A stretch of 64,000 nt of DNA, from assembly GCA_022803075.1 (NCBI GenBank), contig JAFFTF010000002.1, positions 522,507 to 586,506 on the forward strand. Reading direction: 5' to 3'. The translations under genes and the position numbers were made by a program. Origin of the DNA: Micrococcales bacterium 31B (GTDB lineage Bacteria; Actinomycetota; Actinomycetes; Actinomycetales; Dermabacteraceae). Position 1 is the stretch's first letter, and the number at the start of each line of letters is the position of its first letter. Of this stretch, positions 1-9,111 are shown one piece after another. A model generated the notes under the pieces. That model was not told where the DNA came from and did no database searches. It saw only the letters and a list, made by a program, of their open reading frames with translations.

Positions 1-14
1 GGCGGCGGAGGTAT

Positions 15-554
15 TCACGAGGCGACCCCCACTGCGAGGCCGCGCGGGGCCACGCGGACGTCGATGCTCGCCTCGACCGCTCCCGCGGCGAAGTGCAGGG
101 TGACCGCCTGGGTCTGCGGGTCGTCGGTTGGGAACGGCGGCGAGGTTCGCAGGCTGCCGTCGGGGCGCACCGCGAGCTCGAGGGTCAAGACCCCCGCGCT
201 GGTGGTCAGGCGCGAGAGGGCGAGGTGGAGCCCATAGGTGGCCCAGTCGGTCGCGGCTTCTCGGGGTGGGTCGAGCCGCAGCGCGTTGCGCGTGAGCAGC
301 CAGGTCAGTGCGTCGAGGAGGCCCGGCAGGGTGGCTTGGCTACCGGTGGCGGAGCGCGCGGTGTACCCGGCGGGGGTGGCCGTGAGCGTGAAGCCGCGGG
401 CGAGCAGGCCGTGTGCGGCGAGATGGGTGGCGCGGCTCGCGCGCACGGCACTGGGGGCGAGGGGGCCGAGCTGGCCGAGGGCAAACTCGGGCCAGCTTCG
501 CGTGGGTTCGTGGGCGCGATACGTCGCCTGGCGATGACCACAGACTTGGCACAT
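15..554 (-). CDS. Hypothetical protein with N-terminal CxxC
   Basis: I do not recognise this 179-residue protein. The ATG at 554 is preferred because a GGAG sequence lies five bases upstream; the frame stays open further upstream but without a ribosome site. The protein opens with Met-Cys-Gln-Val-Cys-Gly, a CxxCG knuckle that could bind zinc, but no second CxxC pair follows, so a complete zinc ribbon is not shown. The remainder is Ala/Leu/Thr-rich with no signal peptide or membrane segment. It is transcribed divergently from the LacI-family gene at 870, and a long perfect inverted repeat lies in the shared upstream region. The function is unknown. Confidence 0.6.
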   Translation of the reverse strand: MCQVCGHRQATYRAHEPTRSWPEFALGQLGPLAPSAVRASRATHLAAHGLLARGFTLTATPAGYTARSATGSQATLPGLLDALTWLLTRNALRLDPPREAATDWATYGLHLALSRLTTSAGVLTLELAVRPDGSLRTSPPFPTDDPQTQAVTLHFAAGAVEASIDVRVAPRGLAVGVAS

Positions 555-654
555 GGGGGCTCCTTTGCCGACCGGTTGAACGAGTGCGGGCGGGCCTGCG
601 AGCCCGGAGCGCCTGTGGGAGGTAGCCCGTAGACCTCGCGGGTATGCCGCACGA

Positions 655-685
655 CACCCTAACGTTTGCGCCAAACGTTAGGGTG
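655..685. promoter_or_regulatory. Perfect 14-bp inverted repeat, candidate operator
   Basis: Two perfectly complementary 14-base arms (655-668 and 672-685) are separated by CGC. Each arm contains the self-palindromic hexamer AACGTT. It sits between two divergent genes, where a terminator would make little sense, so an operator for the adjacent LacI-family protein is the simplest reading. It lies about 100 bases before the left gene and 185 before the right one. Rest of the 555-869 gap: an AT-richer stretch around 755-796 probably holds the lacI promoter, but no convincing -35/-10 pair was found. Confidence 0.6.
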
Positions 686-869
686 GAATCTAGTGGTTCG
701 CGCCACAAAAGTCAACATCCGCAGGGACGCCACCACCCGGGCGTCCGCTCTCCCCAAAATTTGACTATTCCTGCTCCCCGTCGGCCTTGCTAAGATGACC
801 CGAAAACCACCTGGCCACACGCGCACAGCACGCCGCGAGGGCTCCGCCTGATTCGCAAGGGAGACCCCC

Positions 870-1910
870 ATGAAGTCCAGTCGAGTCACCTTGGCGCAAA
901 TTGCCCAAGAAGTTGGGCTGCACGTCTCGACCGTCTCTCGTGTGCTGAATTCAAGCGGAGCCCGCGCGAGCGACGCAGCCTCGGGACCCACCGCCGACCT
1001 GATCCGCGCCACCGCAACGCGCATGGGGTACCGGCCCAACACCATGGCCCAGGGCCTGCGCACCAGGCGCAGCCGGCTCGTCGGCGTCATGGTGCCCCGA
1101 CTCACCGACTATGTGCTCGCCGAAATCTACGAGGGCATCCAAACCGAAGCCACGGAGCGCCAGCTCGTCACCCTCGTGACCAACTCCCAAGACCGCGCCG
1201 ACCTGCAGGCCGAGGGCATTTCGATGATGAGCGACCGCGGTGTCGACGGGTTCATCCTGGGCGACGTGCCCCACCTCGGCGGCTACGCCCATCAGGTCGC
1301 ACAGCTCGGCACCCCGTTCGTGCTGGTTTCGCGCGTGGCCTGCGACTTCCCATCCGTCAGCAGTAACGACTACCTCGGCGGCCGCCTCATGGCCGAACAC
1401 TTCTTGCAGCTCGGCCACACCGACGTGGGAGTCATCTCGGGCCTGGAGTTCGCCTCCACGGCACGCCTCCGTGCGCAGGGGTTTCTCGACACCATGGCGG
1501 AGGCCGGGCACGAGGTTCACGTGCGGGCCCAGGAGCCCAGCGGCTTCACGGTCGATTCCGGCTATCTCTCGGCGCGTAAACTGCTCGAACGCGCCCCTGA
1601 CATCACCGCGCTGTTCGTCGCGAACGATTTCGACGCGATCGGAGCCTACGGCGCGATTCGGGAGGCCGGGCGCAGAGTGGGCAGCGACCTCGCCGTGGGC
1701 GGCTACAACAATATTCCCATCGCCGGGTACATGGCCATGCCGCTCACCTCGGTGAACTCGCCGCGCATCGAAATGGGGCGGCGCGCGCTCGCCATGCTCA
1801 GCGAGGTGCTCGACGGCGGCTCGGGCGAACAGGTGAAACTCGAACCCACGCTCATCGCGCGCGAATCGACCCTGGGCACGAACCGCCCCGGCGCGACGGC
1901 AATCGACTAG
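870..1910 (+). CDS. LacI-family transcriptional regulator
   Basis: A 346-residue repressor of the LacI/GalR family. The N-terminal helix-turn-helix (about residues 6-29, VTLAQIAQEVG then STVSRVLNSS) and hinge are followed by a periplasmic-binding-protein-like effector domain (from VGVMVP, about residue 70) that presumably binds a sugar or sugar acid. The ATG at 870 follows AGGGAGACCCCC and is unambiguous. It is convergent with the sugar kinase at 1907-3409: the stop codons overlap inside the palindrome CTAG. The perfect inverted repeat at 655-685 is the best candidate for its own operator. The family is clear; the effector is unknown, with the neighbouring kinase substrate or a uronate intermediate being plausible. 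Confidence 0.9.
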   Translation: MKSSRVTLAQIAQEVGLHVSTVSRVLNSSGARASDAASGPTADLIRATATRMGYRPNTMAQGLRTRRSRLVGVMVPRLTDYVLAEIYEGIQTEATERQLVTLVTNSQDRADLQAEGISMMSDRGVDGFILGDVPHLGGYAHQVAQLGTPFVLVSRVACDFPSVSSNDYLGGRLMAEHFLQLGHTDVGVISGLEFASTARLRAQGFLDTMAEAGHEVHVRAQEPSGFTVDSGYLSARKLLERAPDITALFVANDFDAIGAYGAIREAGRRVGSDLAVGGYNNIPIAGYMAMPLTSVNSPRIEMGRRALAMLSEVLDGGSGEQVKLEPTLIARESTLGTNRPGATAID

Positions 1911-3409
1911 GCCTCCCCCGCGAGGCGATGCATGGTCGCCTTCAGGGCCGGATAGGCGCCGAGATAGGTCTCGAACCGCTCGCGGTAGAGTGCTGCGCAC
2001 TCGGGCCGTGGGGTGACCACACGCCCCGCCCGAGCCCACCGCGTGTCGCTGGGGACGGCGCCGGCGGCGATTGCCGACCACAGGGCGTCCCCGTAGGCCG
2101 CCCCCACCGCCTGCTCGGGAATCTCCTGCTCACGGCCGGTGATGTCGGAGACGATCTGGGTCCACAGGGCCGACTGGGTGCCGCCGCCGACCGCGACGAT
2201 GCGGCGCACCGGGGCCGCCGCCTCGAGAAACTCGACGATGTGTCGCACCGCGAGGCCGATGCCCTCGTAAGTGGCGCGCAGCAGGTGGCCACGGCCGTGG
2301 CGCAGGCCCAGCCCCAGGATCGCGCCGCTCGCGAGCGGGTCGAAGATGGGGGTGCGCTCGCCCTGAAAATAGGGCAGCAGCAACAGGCCGTCACAGCCCG
2401 GCGGCACCGCCTCGGCGTCCGCAATGAGGGTTTCGAAGGAGTCGCCGCCCAGGAGGTCGCGCAGCCACGTGGTGATCGAGCCCGAGGTGGCCATGCCGGC
2501 CGCGAGGGTCAGGCTGCCGGGCGTGACGCCGCTCGTGGTCCAGAGGATCGGGTGCGCCGCAAATTGGTCGAGCACCTGCACCATGAACATGGTGGAGCCG
2601 TACATGAGCATGAGGTCTCCGGGCTCGGTGATGCCCGCGCTGAAGGCCTCGGCCCAGGCGTCTACGGTGCCTGCCGCGACCAGGGTGCCGGGCGCGAGGC
2701 CCGTGGCGGCGGCGGCGGCGGGGGTGATGCGACCGATCACCTCGCCCGGCCAAACCAGCCGCGGCAGGGGCACGTGCGCGCTGATGGGGTCGGCCCATTC
2801 GGGTATCCACGACTGCGTGGTCACGTCGTAGAACGGGTCACACTGGCTGGCCGTGTGGTGATCGAGCACGTATTCGCCGGTGAGGCGCGCGTCGATGTAG
2901 GTGTGGGCGTTGAACCAGTGGCGGGTGCGCGCGAAGACGTCGGGCTCGTGGCGCTTGATCCACTCTAGTTTGAGGCCTGCGGCCTGCGACGAGAGGTGCT
3001 TGCCGGCGCGCGCGAAGATCGCGTCGGCGCCGCCGCACGCGGCCTCGATCTCGGGTATCAGCTCGACCGCGCGCGTGTCGATTCCGTACAAAATCGCCGG
3101 ACGCAGGGGTGAGAAGTTTTCGTCTGTCACCAGCATCGTGGGGCCGAGGCCGGAGACGGTGACGGCGAGAATGCTGGCCGCGGGGTGCTGGGTCGTGAGT
3201 TCGCGCGTGAGTTCGCAGATTTCGGACCACCAGACCGCCTCGGCATCAAACTCGGCGAGGCCCGGGCCCGGCAGGCTCATGGCATGGCCGCGGGTTGCGG
3301 TGGCGACGATGGTGCCGTCGGCGTCGGCGAGCACGGCCTTAGTGGAGCCGGTGCCGATGTCGATGCCGAGAAAGAGGCTGGCGCTGGTGGCGGGCTGTGC
3401 GTGGGGCAT
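1907..3409 (-). CDS. FGGY-family carbohydrate kinase (xylulokinase-like)
   Basis: A 500-residue ATP-dependent sugar kinase. The first FGGY phosphate-binding motif is at the N-terminus (FLGIDIGTGSTKAVLADADG), YGSTMFM lies near the middle and GGGTQSALWTQIVSDITG in the C-terminal lobe, as in xylulokinases and gluconokinases. The ATG at 3409 is chosen because AAGGAGACA immediately precedes it; the frame is open to 3508 but that extension would run into the PadR promoter. Length matches the family. Substrate cannot be assigned from sequence: D-xylulose, L-ribulose or a related keto-sugar would fit a pectin-using organism, and it does not replace a KDG kinase, which is PfkB-type in most pathways. 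Confidence 0.85.
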   Translation of the reverse strand: MPHAQPATSASLFLGIDIGTGSTKAVLADADGTIVATATRGHAMSLPGPGLAEFDAEAVWWSEICELTRELTTQHPAASILAVTVSGLGPTMLVTDENFSPLRPAILYGIDTRAVELIPEIEAACGGADAIFARAGKHLSSQAAGLKLEWIKRHEPDVFARTRHWFNAHTYIDARLTGEYVLDHHTASQCDPFYDVTTQSWIPEWADPISAHVPLPRLVWPGEVIGRITPAAAAATGLAPGTLVAAGTVDAWAEAFSAGITEPGDLMLMYGSTMFMVQVLDQFAAHPILWTTSGVTPGSLTLAAGMATSGSITTWLRDLLGGDSFETLIADAEAVPPGCDGLLLLPYFQGERTPIFDPLASGAILGLGLRHGRGHLLRATYEGIGLAVRHIVEFLEAAAPVRRIVAVGGGTQSALWTQIVSDITGREQEIPEQAVGAAYGDALWSAIAAGAVPSDTRWARAGRVVTPRPECAALYRERFETYLGAYPALKATMHRLAGEA

Positions 3410-3499
3410 GTGTCTCCTTGGACGGGGCCTCCAGACTAGGCGGTGAAGGCGCGCGGCTCCATCAGGTGTGGCTGCGACACTCCACATTTCTCGCCCCGC

Positions 3500-3530
3500 T
3501 TGACACACATTAGTGTGTGTCGCACACTAT
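3500..3530 (+). promoter_or_regulatory. PadR gene promoter with overlapping operator
   Basis: TTGACA (3500-3505) and CACTAT (3525-3530) form a -35/-10 pair with a 19-base spacer. The spacer is occupied by GACACACATTAGTGTGTGTC (3502-3521), a 20-bp palindrome with one mismatched pair, and by an overlapping AGTGTG-N5-CACACT (3512-3528). Operators laid over the promoter of a padR gene are normally autoregulatory. The site is also in front of the divergent kinase gene. Confidence 0.6.
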
Positions 3531-3559
3531 TGGCATGACGCACACCCCAGGAGCTCGCC

Positions 3560-3925
3560 ATGACTCATGACGACCTCGCCGACTTCATCGCCGCGCAAAC
3601 CCAAGAGCTGCGACGCGGCACCATCGTGCTCGCGAGCCTCAGCCTGCTGCGCACGCCGCACTACGGCTACGCGCTCATCTCGGCACTCGCCAACGCGGGG
3701 TTCGCCGTCGAGCAGAACACGCTGTACCCCCTGCTGCGCCGCCTCGAAAAACAGGGCCTGCTCGCCGCCGAGTGGGATACCAGCGAGGCCCGGCCCCGCA
3801 AGTACTACCGCACCACCGAGCAAGGAGGGCGGCTCGCGTCCGCCCTCACCGCCGAATGGCAGACCATCGCCGAGGGGCTGCACACCCTCGCCCACCCCCA
3901 GGAGAACTCTCATGCCCAGCGTTAG
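3560..3925 (+). CDS. PadR-family transcriptional regulator
   Basis: A 121-residue winged-helix regulator. The segment from LRRGTIVLASLSLL through HYGYALISAL and EQNTLYPLLRRLEKQGLL is the standard PadR core, and the tail RPRKYYRTTEQG is the winged turn typical of the family. AGGAG lies six bases before the ATG. The gene overlaps the next one by 14 bases, so the two are co-expressed. PadR genes paired with a HAAS-domain membrane protein usually control cell-envelope or antimicrobial-stress responses; here no ABC transporter follows, so the target is probably this promoter plus unlinked genes. Confidence 0.9.
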   Translation: MTHDDLADFIAAQTQELRRGTIVLASLSLLRTPHYGYALISALANAGFAVEQNTLYPLLRRLEKQGLLAAEWDTSEARPRKYYRTTEQGGRLASALTAEWQTIAEGLHTLAHPQENSHAQR

Positions 3926-4919
3926 CGACAGCCTGACCGACCGCTATCTCGCGGAACTGGCCCGACACCTGCCCCGCCGTCAACGCGACGACATCGTGCG
4001 CGAAGTACGGGGCGCCATCGACGACCTCGCGGCCGAGGAATACGGGCACCTGCCCGCCGCGTACGCCGAGCGCGAGGCCCTGCGCACCCTGGGTGACCCC
4101 GCCGACCTCGCCACGCGTTACTACGACTCCCCCCGTCAGGTGGTGCGCCCCGAGAACTACCGCGCGTGGGTGTCGCTGTGCACCCTGAGCGCGTGGCTCG
4201 GCGTCGCGGTGTTTGCCGTCACCTTCACGGCGGACGGCTTTCGCGGGCCCGAAAATTGGCTGCGCACGCTCGGAGAAACCGCCGCCCAAGGCGTCATCAC
4301 CTGGCTCAGCCTGACCGCCGTTTGCACGCTCGTGCTGCACGCGAGCGACCGACGGCGATTGCGGGCGTTCGGCTCGCGCCAGGACGAGAAACCGTGGACG
4401 CCCGAGGCCCTCCCCGAGGTGAGTCGCCCCTATGGCCTGGGGGAACACATCGCCGATTTGATCTTGCTGGGGCTTTTCTTGCCCCTCATACTGAATGCGA
4501 TCCTCCAGGAGTCGCCGCTGACCCTGCAGCTGGGCGATGGGGCCGCGATCAGCGTTTTCAACTCGATGTTCCTAACCGTTTTCTTGCCCGTGCTGCTGGT
4601 ACACGGGGTACTCGAAATGGGCCTCGCCGTGTGGGCCATCGCACGGCGCACGTACACCCTGCACTTCACCATCGTCAGCATCGCATCGTGCCTCGTCGGC
4701 TGCGCCGTGTTCGCGGTGGCCCTGTCGAACCCCACGCGGTTTCTCGTGACCCCAGCATTCGCGACGGAACTCTTGGCGCAGGATTTCCCGCGGCTCTTTC
4801 TGAGCGGCAACCTCGCCGTCGGATACCTCGTCATCTTGGGTGTCGCCATCGGAGTGCCCTGGTTCAGCTGGCGGCGCTACCGCCGCTGCCAAGAGGTCGA
4901 GGGCGCGCTCGCGGCGTAG
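3912..4919 (+). CDS. HAAS-domain membrane protein, PadR partner
   Basis: A 335-residue protein. Residues 1-75 (RYLAELARHLPRRQRDDIV, then ALRTLGDPADLATRYY) look like the HAAS/permease-prefix alpha-helical domain found next to PadR regulators. The rest contains about five hydrophobic segments in two groups. The ATG at 3912 lies inside the padR 3' end with AGGAG at the right distance; translation is coupled. Proteins of this layout are thought to act with the PadR regulator in signal sensing at the membrane, but their mechanism is not established. The inference is from domain layout and context only. Confidence 0.75.
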   Translation: MPSVSDSLTDRYLAELARHLPRRQRDDIVREVRGAIDDLAAEEYGHLPAAYAEREALRTLGDPADLATRYYDSPRQVVRPENYRAWVSLCTLSAWLGVAVFAVTFTADGFRGPENWLRTLGETAAQGVITWLSLTAVCTLVLHASDRRRLRAFGSRQDEKPWTPEALPEVSRPYGLGEHIADLILLGLFLPLILNAILQESPLTLQLGDGAAISVFNSMFLTVFLPVLLVHGVLEMGLAVWAIARRTYTLHFTIVSIASCLVGCAVFAVALSNPTRFLVTPAFATELLAQDFPRLFLSGNLAVGYLVILGVAIGVPWFSWRRYRRCQEVEGALAA

Positions 4920-4992
4920 GGGCGGGGTCCCCAGCCCCGGCGCCAACGCGGTAGACCAGGCGGCGGGCCACGCGCGCGTCCGAAAACCGCAA

Positions 4993-5027
4993 CTGGCCCC
5001 CACCCGGAGAACCCGGGAGGGGGCCAG
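4993..5027. terminator. Bidirectional hairpin between convergent genes
   Basis: Arms of 15 bases (CTGGCCCCCACCCGG at 4993-5007 and its complement at 5013-5027, one mismatch) with a five-base loop. It lies between the convergent ends of the HAAS gene (4919) and the mannonate dehydratase gene (5045). There is no U-tract, which is common in high-GC actinobacteria. Confidence 0.6.
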
Positions 5028-5044
5028 CACCACGTGCGACTGGC

Positions 5045-6274
5045 TTACCAGTCGTGCACCGTGCCGTCGACGAGACGGTTGTAGGGCAGGTAGGCCTGCT
5101 GGTAGGGGAACTTCGCGGCGGCCTCGACGTCGAACTCGACGCCGAGACCGGGCGCGTCACCCGGGTGCAGGTAGCCATCGGTGAACGTCATCGACTGACG
5201 GAATACCTCGTTGGTCTGATCGGAGTGCTGCATGTACTCCTGAATGCCGTAGTTGTGAATCGCGAGACCCACGTGCAACTGGGCCGCAAAGCCGACGGGC
5301 GAGATGTCTGTGGGGCCGTGGAAGCCCGACTTGATCTGGTACTGCGCGGCGTAATCCATGACCTTCTTGAGCGGCGAAATGCCGCCGAAGTGGGTCGACG
5401 CGGCGCGCACGTAGTCGATCAACTGCTCCTTGATGAGGGTCTGGAAGTCGAACACCGTGTTGAAGATTTCGCCGATGGCCAGCGGGGTCGTGGTGTGCGA
5501 GCGCACGAGGCGCAGGGCCTCCTGGTTTTCCGCGGGGGTGCAGTCTTCGAGCCAGAACAGGTCGTAGGGCTCGAGCGCCTTGCCGAGCTTCGCCGCCTGA
5601 ATCGGCGTCATGCGGTGGTGACCGTCGTGCAGCAGGGGAATCTCGGGGCCGAACTCGTTGCGCACCGCCTCGAAGACCGTGGGCAGGTGGCGCAGGTAAG
5701 CGCGGGTATCCCAGTCCTCCTCGGTCGGGAACGCGCCGCGACCAGCGGGTTCGTAGTCGTAGCGCTCGCCCGAAGCCTGCGTCTGCGCCGCGACGCCGTA
5801 GACGGCCTTGATGCCGGGCACCGCGGTCTGCACGCGAATCGACTTGTAGCCCAGTTCGAGGTGAGCGCGAATCGAATCAAACAACGACTCGGTATCGGTG
5901 CCCGAGGCGTGGCCGTAGGCGCGCAGGCCATTGCGCGAGGCACCGCCCAGCAGCTGGTACACGGGCAGGCCCGCAACCTTGCCCTTGATGTCCCACAGTG
6001 CCATGTCCACGGCGGCAATCGCGGCCATCGTGACGGGCCCGCGGCGCCAGTACGAACTGCGGTACAAGAACTGCCACGTGTCTTCGATGCGGTGCGGGTC
6101 TTTGCCGATCAGCAGTTGGCAGACGTGCTCGCGCAGGTATGCCTCGACCGCGAGTTCGCGACCGTTTAGGGTCGCGTCGCCGATGCCGACGAAGCCCTCG
6201 TCGGTCTCGACGCGGAGCGTCACGAAGTTACGCGTGGGGCTCGTGACGAAAACTTCGGCCTTAGTGATTTTCAT
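5045..6274 (-). CDS. manD: D-mannonate dehydratase, enolase superfamily (ManD/RspA type)
   Basis: A 409-residue enolase-superfamily enzyme that would dehydrate D-mannonate to 2-keto-3-deoxygluconate. It starts [13 protein letters not shown], and the metal-binding and catalytic strands are visible: [11 protein letters not shown] (Asp and His), [13 protein letters not shown] (Glu) and IGEIFN (Glu). Together with [12 protein letters not shown] these are characteristic of the ManD/RspA subgroup. It is the last gene of a leftward operon behind the symporter (nine-base gap), the reductase and uxaC, which supply mannonate from glucuronate. Members of this subgroup can act on D-gluconate or have very low activity, so mannonate is inferred from the operon rather than from residues alone. 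Confidence 0.88.
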   Translation of the reverse strand: MKITKAEVFVTSPTRNFVTLRVETDEGFVGIGDATLNGRELAVEAYLREHVCQLLIGKDPHRIEDTWQFLYRSSYWRRGPVTMAAIAAVDMALWDIKGKVAGLPVYQLLGGASRNGLRAYGHASGTDTESLFDSIRAHLELGYKSIRVQTAVPGIKAVYGVAAQTQASGERYDYEPAGRGAFPTEEDWDTRAYLRHLPTVFEAVRNEFGPEIPLLHDGHHRMTPIQAAKLGKALEPYDLFWLEDCTPAENQEALRLVRSHTTTPLAIGEIFNTVFDFQTLIKEQLIDYVRAASTHFGGISPLKKVMDYAAQYQIKSGFHGPTDISPVGFAAQLHVGLAIHNYGIQEYMQHSDQTNEVFRQSMTFTDGYLHPGDAPGLGVEFDVEAAAKFPYQQAYLPYNRLVDGTVHDW

Positions 6275-6282
6275 GAATACTC

Positions 6283-7680
6283 CTAGTGAGCGTTGTGAGT
6301 GGGATTATTTTCGGAGGCCTCGCGGCGGGCGCGGATTTCGTTCACCATTTCAGCATGCGCTTTGTCAGTGAGGGTGTAGAACCGCATAATCGCAAGGCCC
6401 AGCAACGCCAGCACGAGGGGCACGAGACCCGCCGCGAGCTGCAGGCCCGAGATCGTGGCTTCCGACTGACGGAAGGTCTCAGCCGCCGCAGCGTCGGCGG
6501 GCGGCTTGACGTAGTTCGCCGCGCCGATGGCGTAGGCGATCACCGCGCCGCCTAGGGCCTGGCCCATCTTGCGGGTGAACGAGAACAACGAGTAAATGAT
6601 GCCCTCGGTGCGGATGCCCGTGCGCAGCTCGCCATACTCCACGGTGTCGGCTTCGAGCGCCCACACCACGATGTTCATGACCTGAATGCCAAGCTGAGTC
6701 ACGACGAGTGCCGTGAACGCGCCGTACGTGGCGTGATGGGGAATGAACGCGACACCCACCGAGCCGACCACCACGAGGGTGCAGGCGACCAGGTAGACGG
6801 CCTTCTTGCCGAAGGTGCGCACCAGCAGCGGGGTCAGGGCGATCACGATGATGGCCAGCACGAGGTTGGTGATGGCAAGCGGGCGCGACAGGTCGACGTT
6901 GCCGAGCACGTCGCGCAGATAATACACCTGAATAGTCGAGACACCGGTGCTCGCCGTGAGCATGAGCAGCGACGACACGCACAGCATCAGCAGCGGGCGG
7001 TTGCCCTTCAACGTTTCGAGCGACTGCTTGAACGACACCTTCGGCACCGTGCGGTGCACACGCTCCTTCGACGTGAACACCGTCATGAGGTATAGCGCGT
7101 AGCCGAGCACAATGAAGACGAGCGTGAGCGTCGTGAACAGTGGCTGCAGCTTATCGGCGCCCTGCTTCGTGAGCGGGGTGACGAAGTACAGCAAGAACGA
7201 ACCCACCAGCAGGCCGCCGCACGAGCGCGCCGCGCCGAGCTTCGAGCGTTCCGCCGGGTCTTGAGTCATGGCACCGGCGAGCGAGCCATAGGGAATGTTC
7301 ACCATCGAATAGGCGAGCCCGAGGCCCGCGTAAGTGAGGTACGCGTACCAGAGCTTGCCGTCGTGGCTCAGGCCGCTCGGAACCTGAAACGTCAGGGCGC
7401 TCATGATCAGCAGCGGCAAGCCGCCAAACAGCACGAACGGACGGAACTTGCCCAATTTTTTATGGAAGGTGCGGTCGACGATGCGGCCCGCGAAAACATC
7501 GGCGAACGCATCGAAAAAACGCACCAGCAGAAACAGCGTGCCCGCCGCCGCCGCCGAGATACCGGCCACGTCGGTGTAGTACAACAGCAGATACGTGGTG
7601 GACAGGGTGAACGCCAAGTTATTGGCGAGGTCGCCGGCCCCGTAGCCGACGACTTGTAGGGACGTGAGTTTTTGATTCAC
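6283..7680 (-). CDS. GPH-family sugar/glucuronide:cation symporter
   Basis: A 465-residue, 12-helix transporter of the glycoside-pentoside-hexuronide family. The N-terminus ([20 protein letters not shown], then [12 protein letters not shown], and [17 protein letters not shown]) is diagnostic. It is related to UidB/YicJ-type carriers that import glucuronides, xylosides or other glycosides with a cation. The ATG at 7680 has AAAGGAG upstream. It lies between the fructuronate reductase gene and manD, so uronate or uronate-containing oligosaccharide uptake is the likely role. A strong hairpin at 7711-7738 separates it from the upstream gene and may adjust its expression. Confidence 0.9.
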   Translation of the reverse strand: MNQKLTSLQVVGYGAGDLANNLAFTLSTTYLLLYYTDVAGISAAAAGTLFLLVRFFDAFADVFAGRIVDRTFHKKLGKFRPFVLFGGLPLLIMSALTFQVPSGLSHDGKLWYAYLTYAGLGLAYSMVNIPYGSLAGAMTQDPAERSKLGAARSCGGLLVGSFLLYFVTPLTKQGADKLQPLFTTLTLVFIVLGYALYLMTVFTSKERVHRTVPKVSFKQSLETLKGNRPLLMLCVSSLLMLTASTGVSTIQVYYLRDVLGNVDLSRPLAITNLVLAIIVIALTPLLVRTFGKKAVYLVACTLVVVGSVGVAFIPHHATYGAFTALVVTQLGIQVMNIVVWALEADTVEYGELRTGIRTEGIIYSLFSFTRKMGQALGGAVIAYAIGAANYVKPPADAAAAETFRQSEATISGLQLAAGLVPLVLALLGLAIMRFYTLTDKAHAEMVNEIRARREASENNPTHNAH

Positions 7681-7710
7681 GACAAGGCTCCTTTACCTTC
7701 AAGAACACAG

Positions 7711-7738
7711 CGGGTGGCCGCCCGCAGGCGGCCACCCG
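7711..7738 (-). terminator. Intra-operon hairpin
   Basis: A perfect 12-bp stem (CGGGTGGCCGCC at 7711-7722 and its complement at 7727-7738) with the loop CGCA. It lies just after the reductase stop codon (7747) and before the symporter start (7680), all on the minus strand. It could be a partial terminator or an mRNA-stabilising end, giving less symporter than enzyme. No U-tract follows. Confidence 0.55.
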
Positions 7739-7746
7739 GGGCACGC

Positions 7747-9111
7747 CTAAGCGAGCGATGAAACGAGGTCGCGCACTAAACGCACCACCTCGGCGTCCTC
7801 GCCCAGGGCGGGCGAGATGGTCGACAAGAGGGCGGGCACGCGGTCCGCCTCGTCACGTGCGAGCGCCGCCGCGATGGCGTCGGTCGCGCGATCTTGCAGT
7901 TCGGCGCCCGAGGCGCAGTAGGCGATCCACGCCGCGATGACCAGGGCCGCCTCCTCGCCGGAGCGGCCCGCGGTGCGTTCCGCCTGTAACACGGGCACGG
8001 CGCGCATGAGCAGTTTGGTGCTGCCGTCCATGGCGATCTGCTTCAAGAAGTGCGCAATGCGGGGGTTGCCGAAGCGCACCCGCAGGGCGGCACGGTACCC
8101 GGGAATGTCGAGGCCCGGCGTCGTCAGGTGTCGCTCGGCGGCGTCCCAAAACGCCTCCATGGCGTCGCGGCACACGGCGTCGTCGAGGGCCTCGGCGACC
8201 GTCGTGGCCCCGCGCAGCTGGCCGAGGTAGGCGAGCAGCGAGTGCGCGCCGTTCAGCAGCCACAGTTTGCGGTTCTCGAACGGTTCGATCTCGTCGACGA
8301 ACACGGCTCCCGCGTCCTCCCAGCGGGGGCGGCCCGCGGGAAACTCGCCGCACAGGACCCAGCTCGCGAACGGCTCGGCCACCACCGCAGCGGGGTCGAG
8401 GTACTCGCGCGTTGCGGCGAGGCCCGCGACGTCTCCGTCGGTAGCGCGCGGCGTGATGCGGTCGATGGAGGTGCCCACGAACCTCACGTTTTCGCGCACC
8501 CAACGGGCCAGCTCGGCGTCCCACGCCGCGGCCAGCTCGGTCACGGCATTGCCCGCGAGGGTGCCGTTGTCGGCCAGGTTGTCGCAGCTCACGACGGCGA
8601 GGGGGCCTGCCCCGGACGCGCGCCGGGCCGCGAGGCCGTATACCAACCGACCCAGCGCGGTGGCGGGGGCCTCCCCCGCGGCCAGGGCCGCGAGGTCGGC
8701 GCGCACCGGCTCGCTGTTGACCGCGAGGTGCGAGTCGGCTCCGAGGTGATAGGCGTTTTCGGTGATGGTGAGCGTCACGATGGCGGTGGTGTCGGCGGCC
8801 AACAGCTCGCTCAGGCGGGCCGTGTCGGCGCCGTCATGGGCGCTGACGATGCTGTCGATGACCTCATACGAGTCGCCCGTGGCGGCCCGGGTGACGAGCG
8901 TGTAGACACAGCCCTGAGCGCTCAACTGCTCGGCGGCGTCGGGGCGGCGTCCGGTGAAGGCCGCGATGCCCCACTGCTTGGCGTCACTCGCGTGCGCGGT
9001 GTACCAGGCCTGGTGAGAGCGGTGAAACGCCCCGAGGCCGATGTGCACGATGCGGGTGGGCGCCGCGGGCTGCGCGATGGGGTCGCGCGTGAGAAGCGGG
9101 AACTCGTTCAC
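7747..9111 (-). CDS. uxuB: Fructuronate reductase / mannitol dehydrogenase family
   Basis: A 454-residue NAD-dependent polyol dehydrogenase of the mannitol dehydrogenase family. The Rossmann start is PTRIVHIGLGAFHRSHQAWY (about residue 18), a further motif is VSCDNLADNGTLAGNAV, and the catalytic K-x5-N-x2-H signature is in KLWLLNGAHSLLAYLG. Because it is translationally coupled to uxaC (GTG start overlapping the uxaC TGA by four bases), conversion of D-fructuronate to D-mannonate is the expected reaction. Tagaturonate reductase or mannitol dehydrogenase are alternatives within the family, but the next enzyme in the operon is a mannonate dehydratase, which favours UxuB. Confidence 0.87.
   Translation of the reverse strand: MNEFPLLTRDPIAQPAAPTRIVHIGLGAFHRSHQAWYTAHASDAKQWGIAAFTGRRPDAAEQLSAQGCVYTLVTRAATGDSYEVIDSIVSAHDGADTARLSELLAADTTAIVTLTITENAYHLGADSHLAVNSEPVRADLAALAAGEAPATALGRLVYGLAARRASGAGPLAVVSCDNLADNGTLAGNAVTELAAAWDAELARWVRENVRFVGTSIDRITPRATDGDVAGLAATREYLDPAAVVAEPFASWVLCGEFPAGRPRWEDAGAVFVDEIEPFENRKLWLLNGAHSLLAYLGQLRGATTVAEALDDAVCRDAMEAFWDAAERHLTTPGLDIPGYRAALRVRFGNPRIAHFLKQIAMDGSTKLLMRAVPVLQAERTAGRSGEEAALVIAAWIAYCASGAELQDRATDAIAAALARDEADRVPALLSTISPALGEDAEVVRLVRDLVSSLA

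Noticed and set aside
655-685. Inverted repeat as a transcription terminator
   Set aside because: Both neighbouring genes read away from it, so there is no upstream transcript for it to end.
951-2081. A 376-codon minus-strand frame across the lacI-kinase junction
   Set aside because: Antisense to the clear LacI gene, with no start signal or family.
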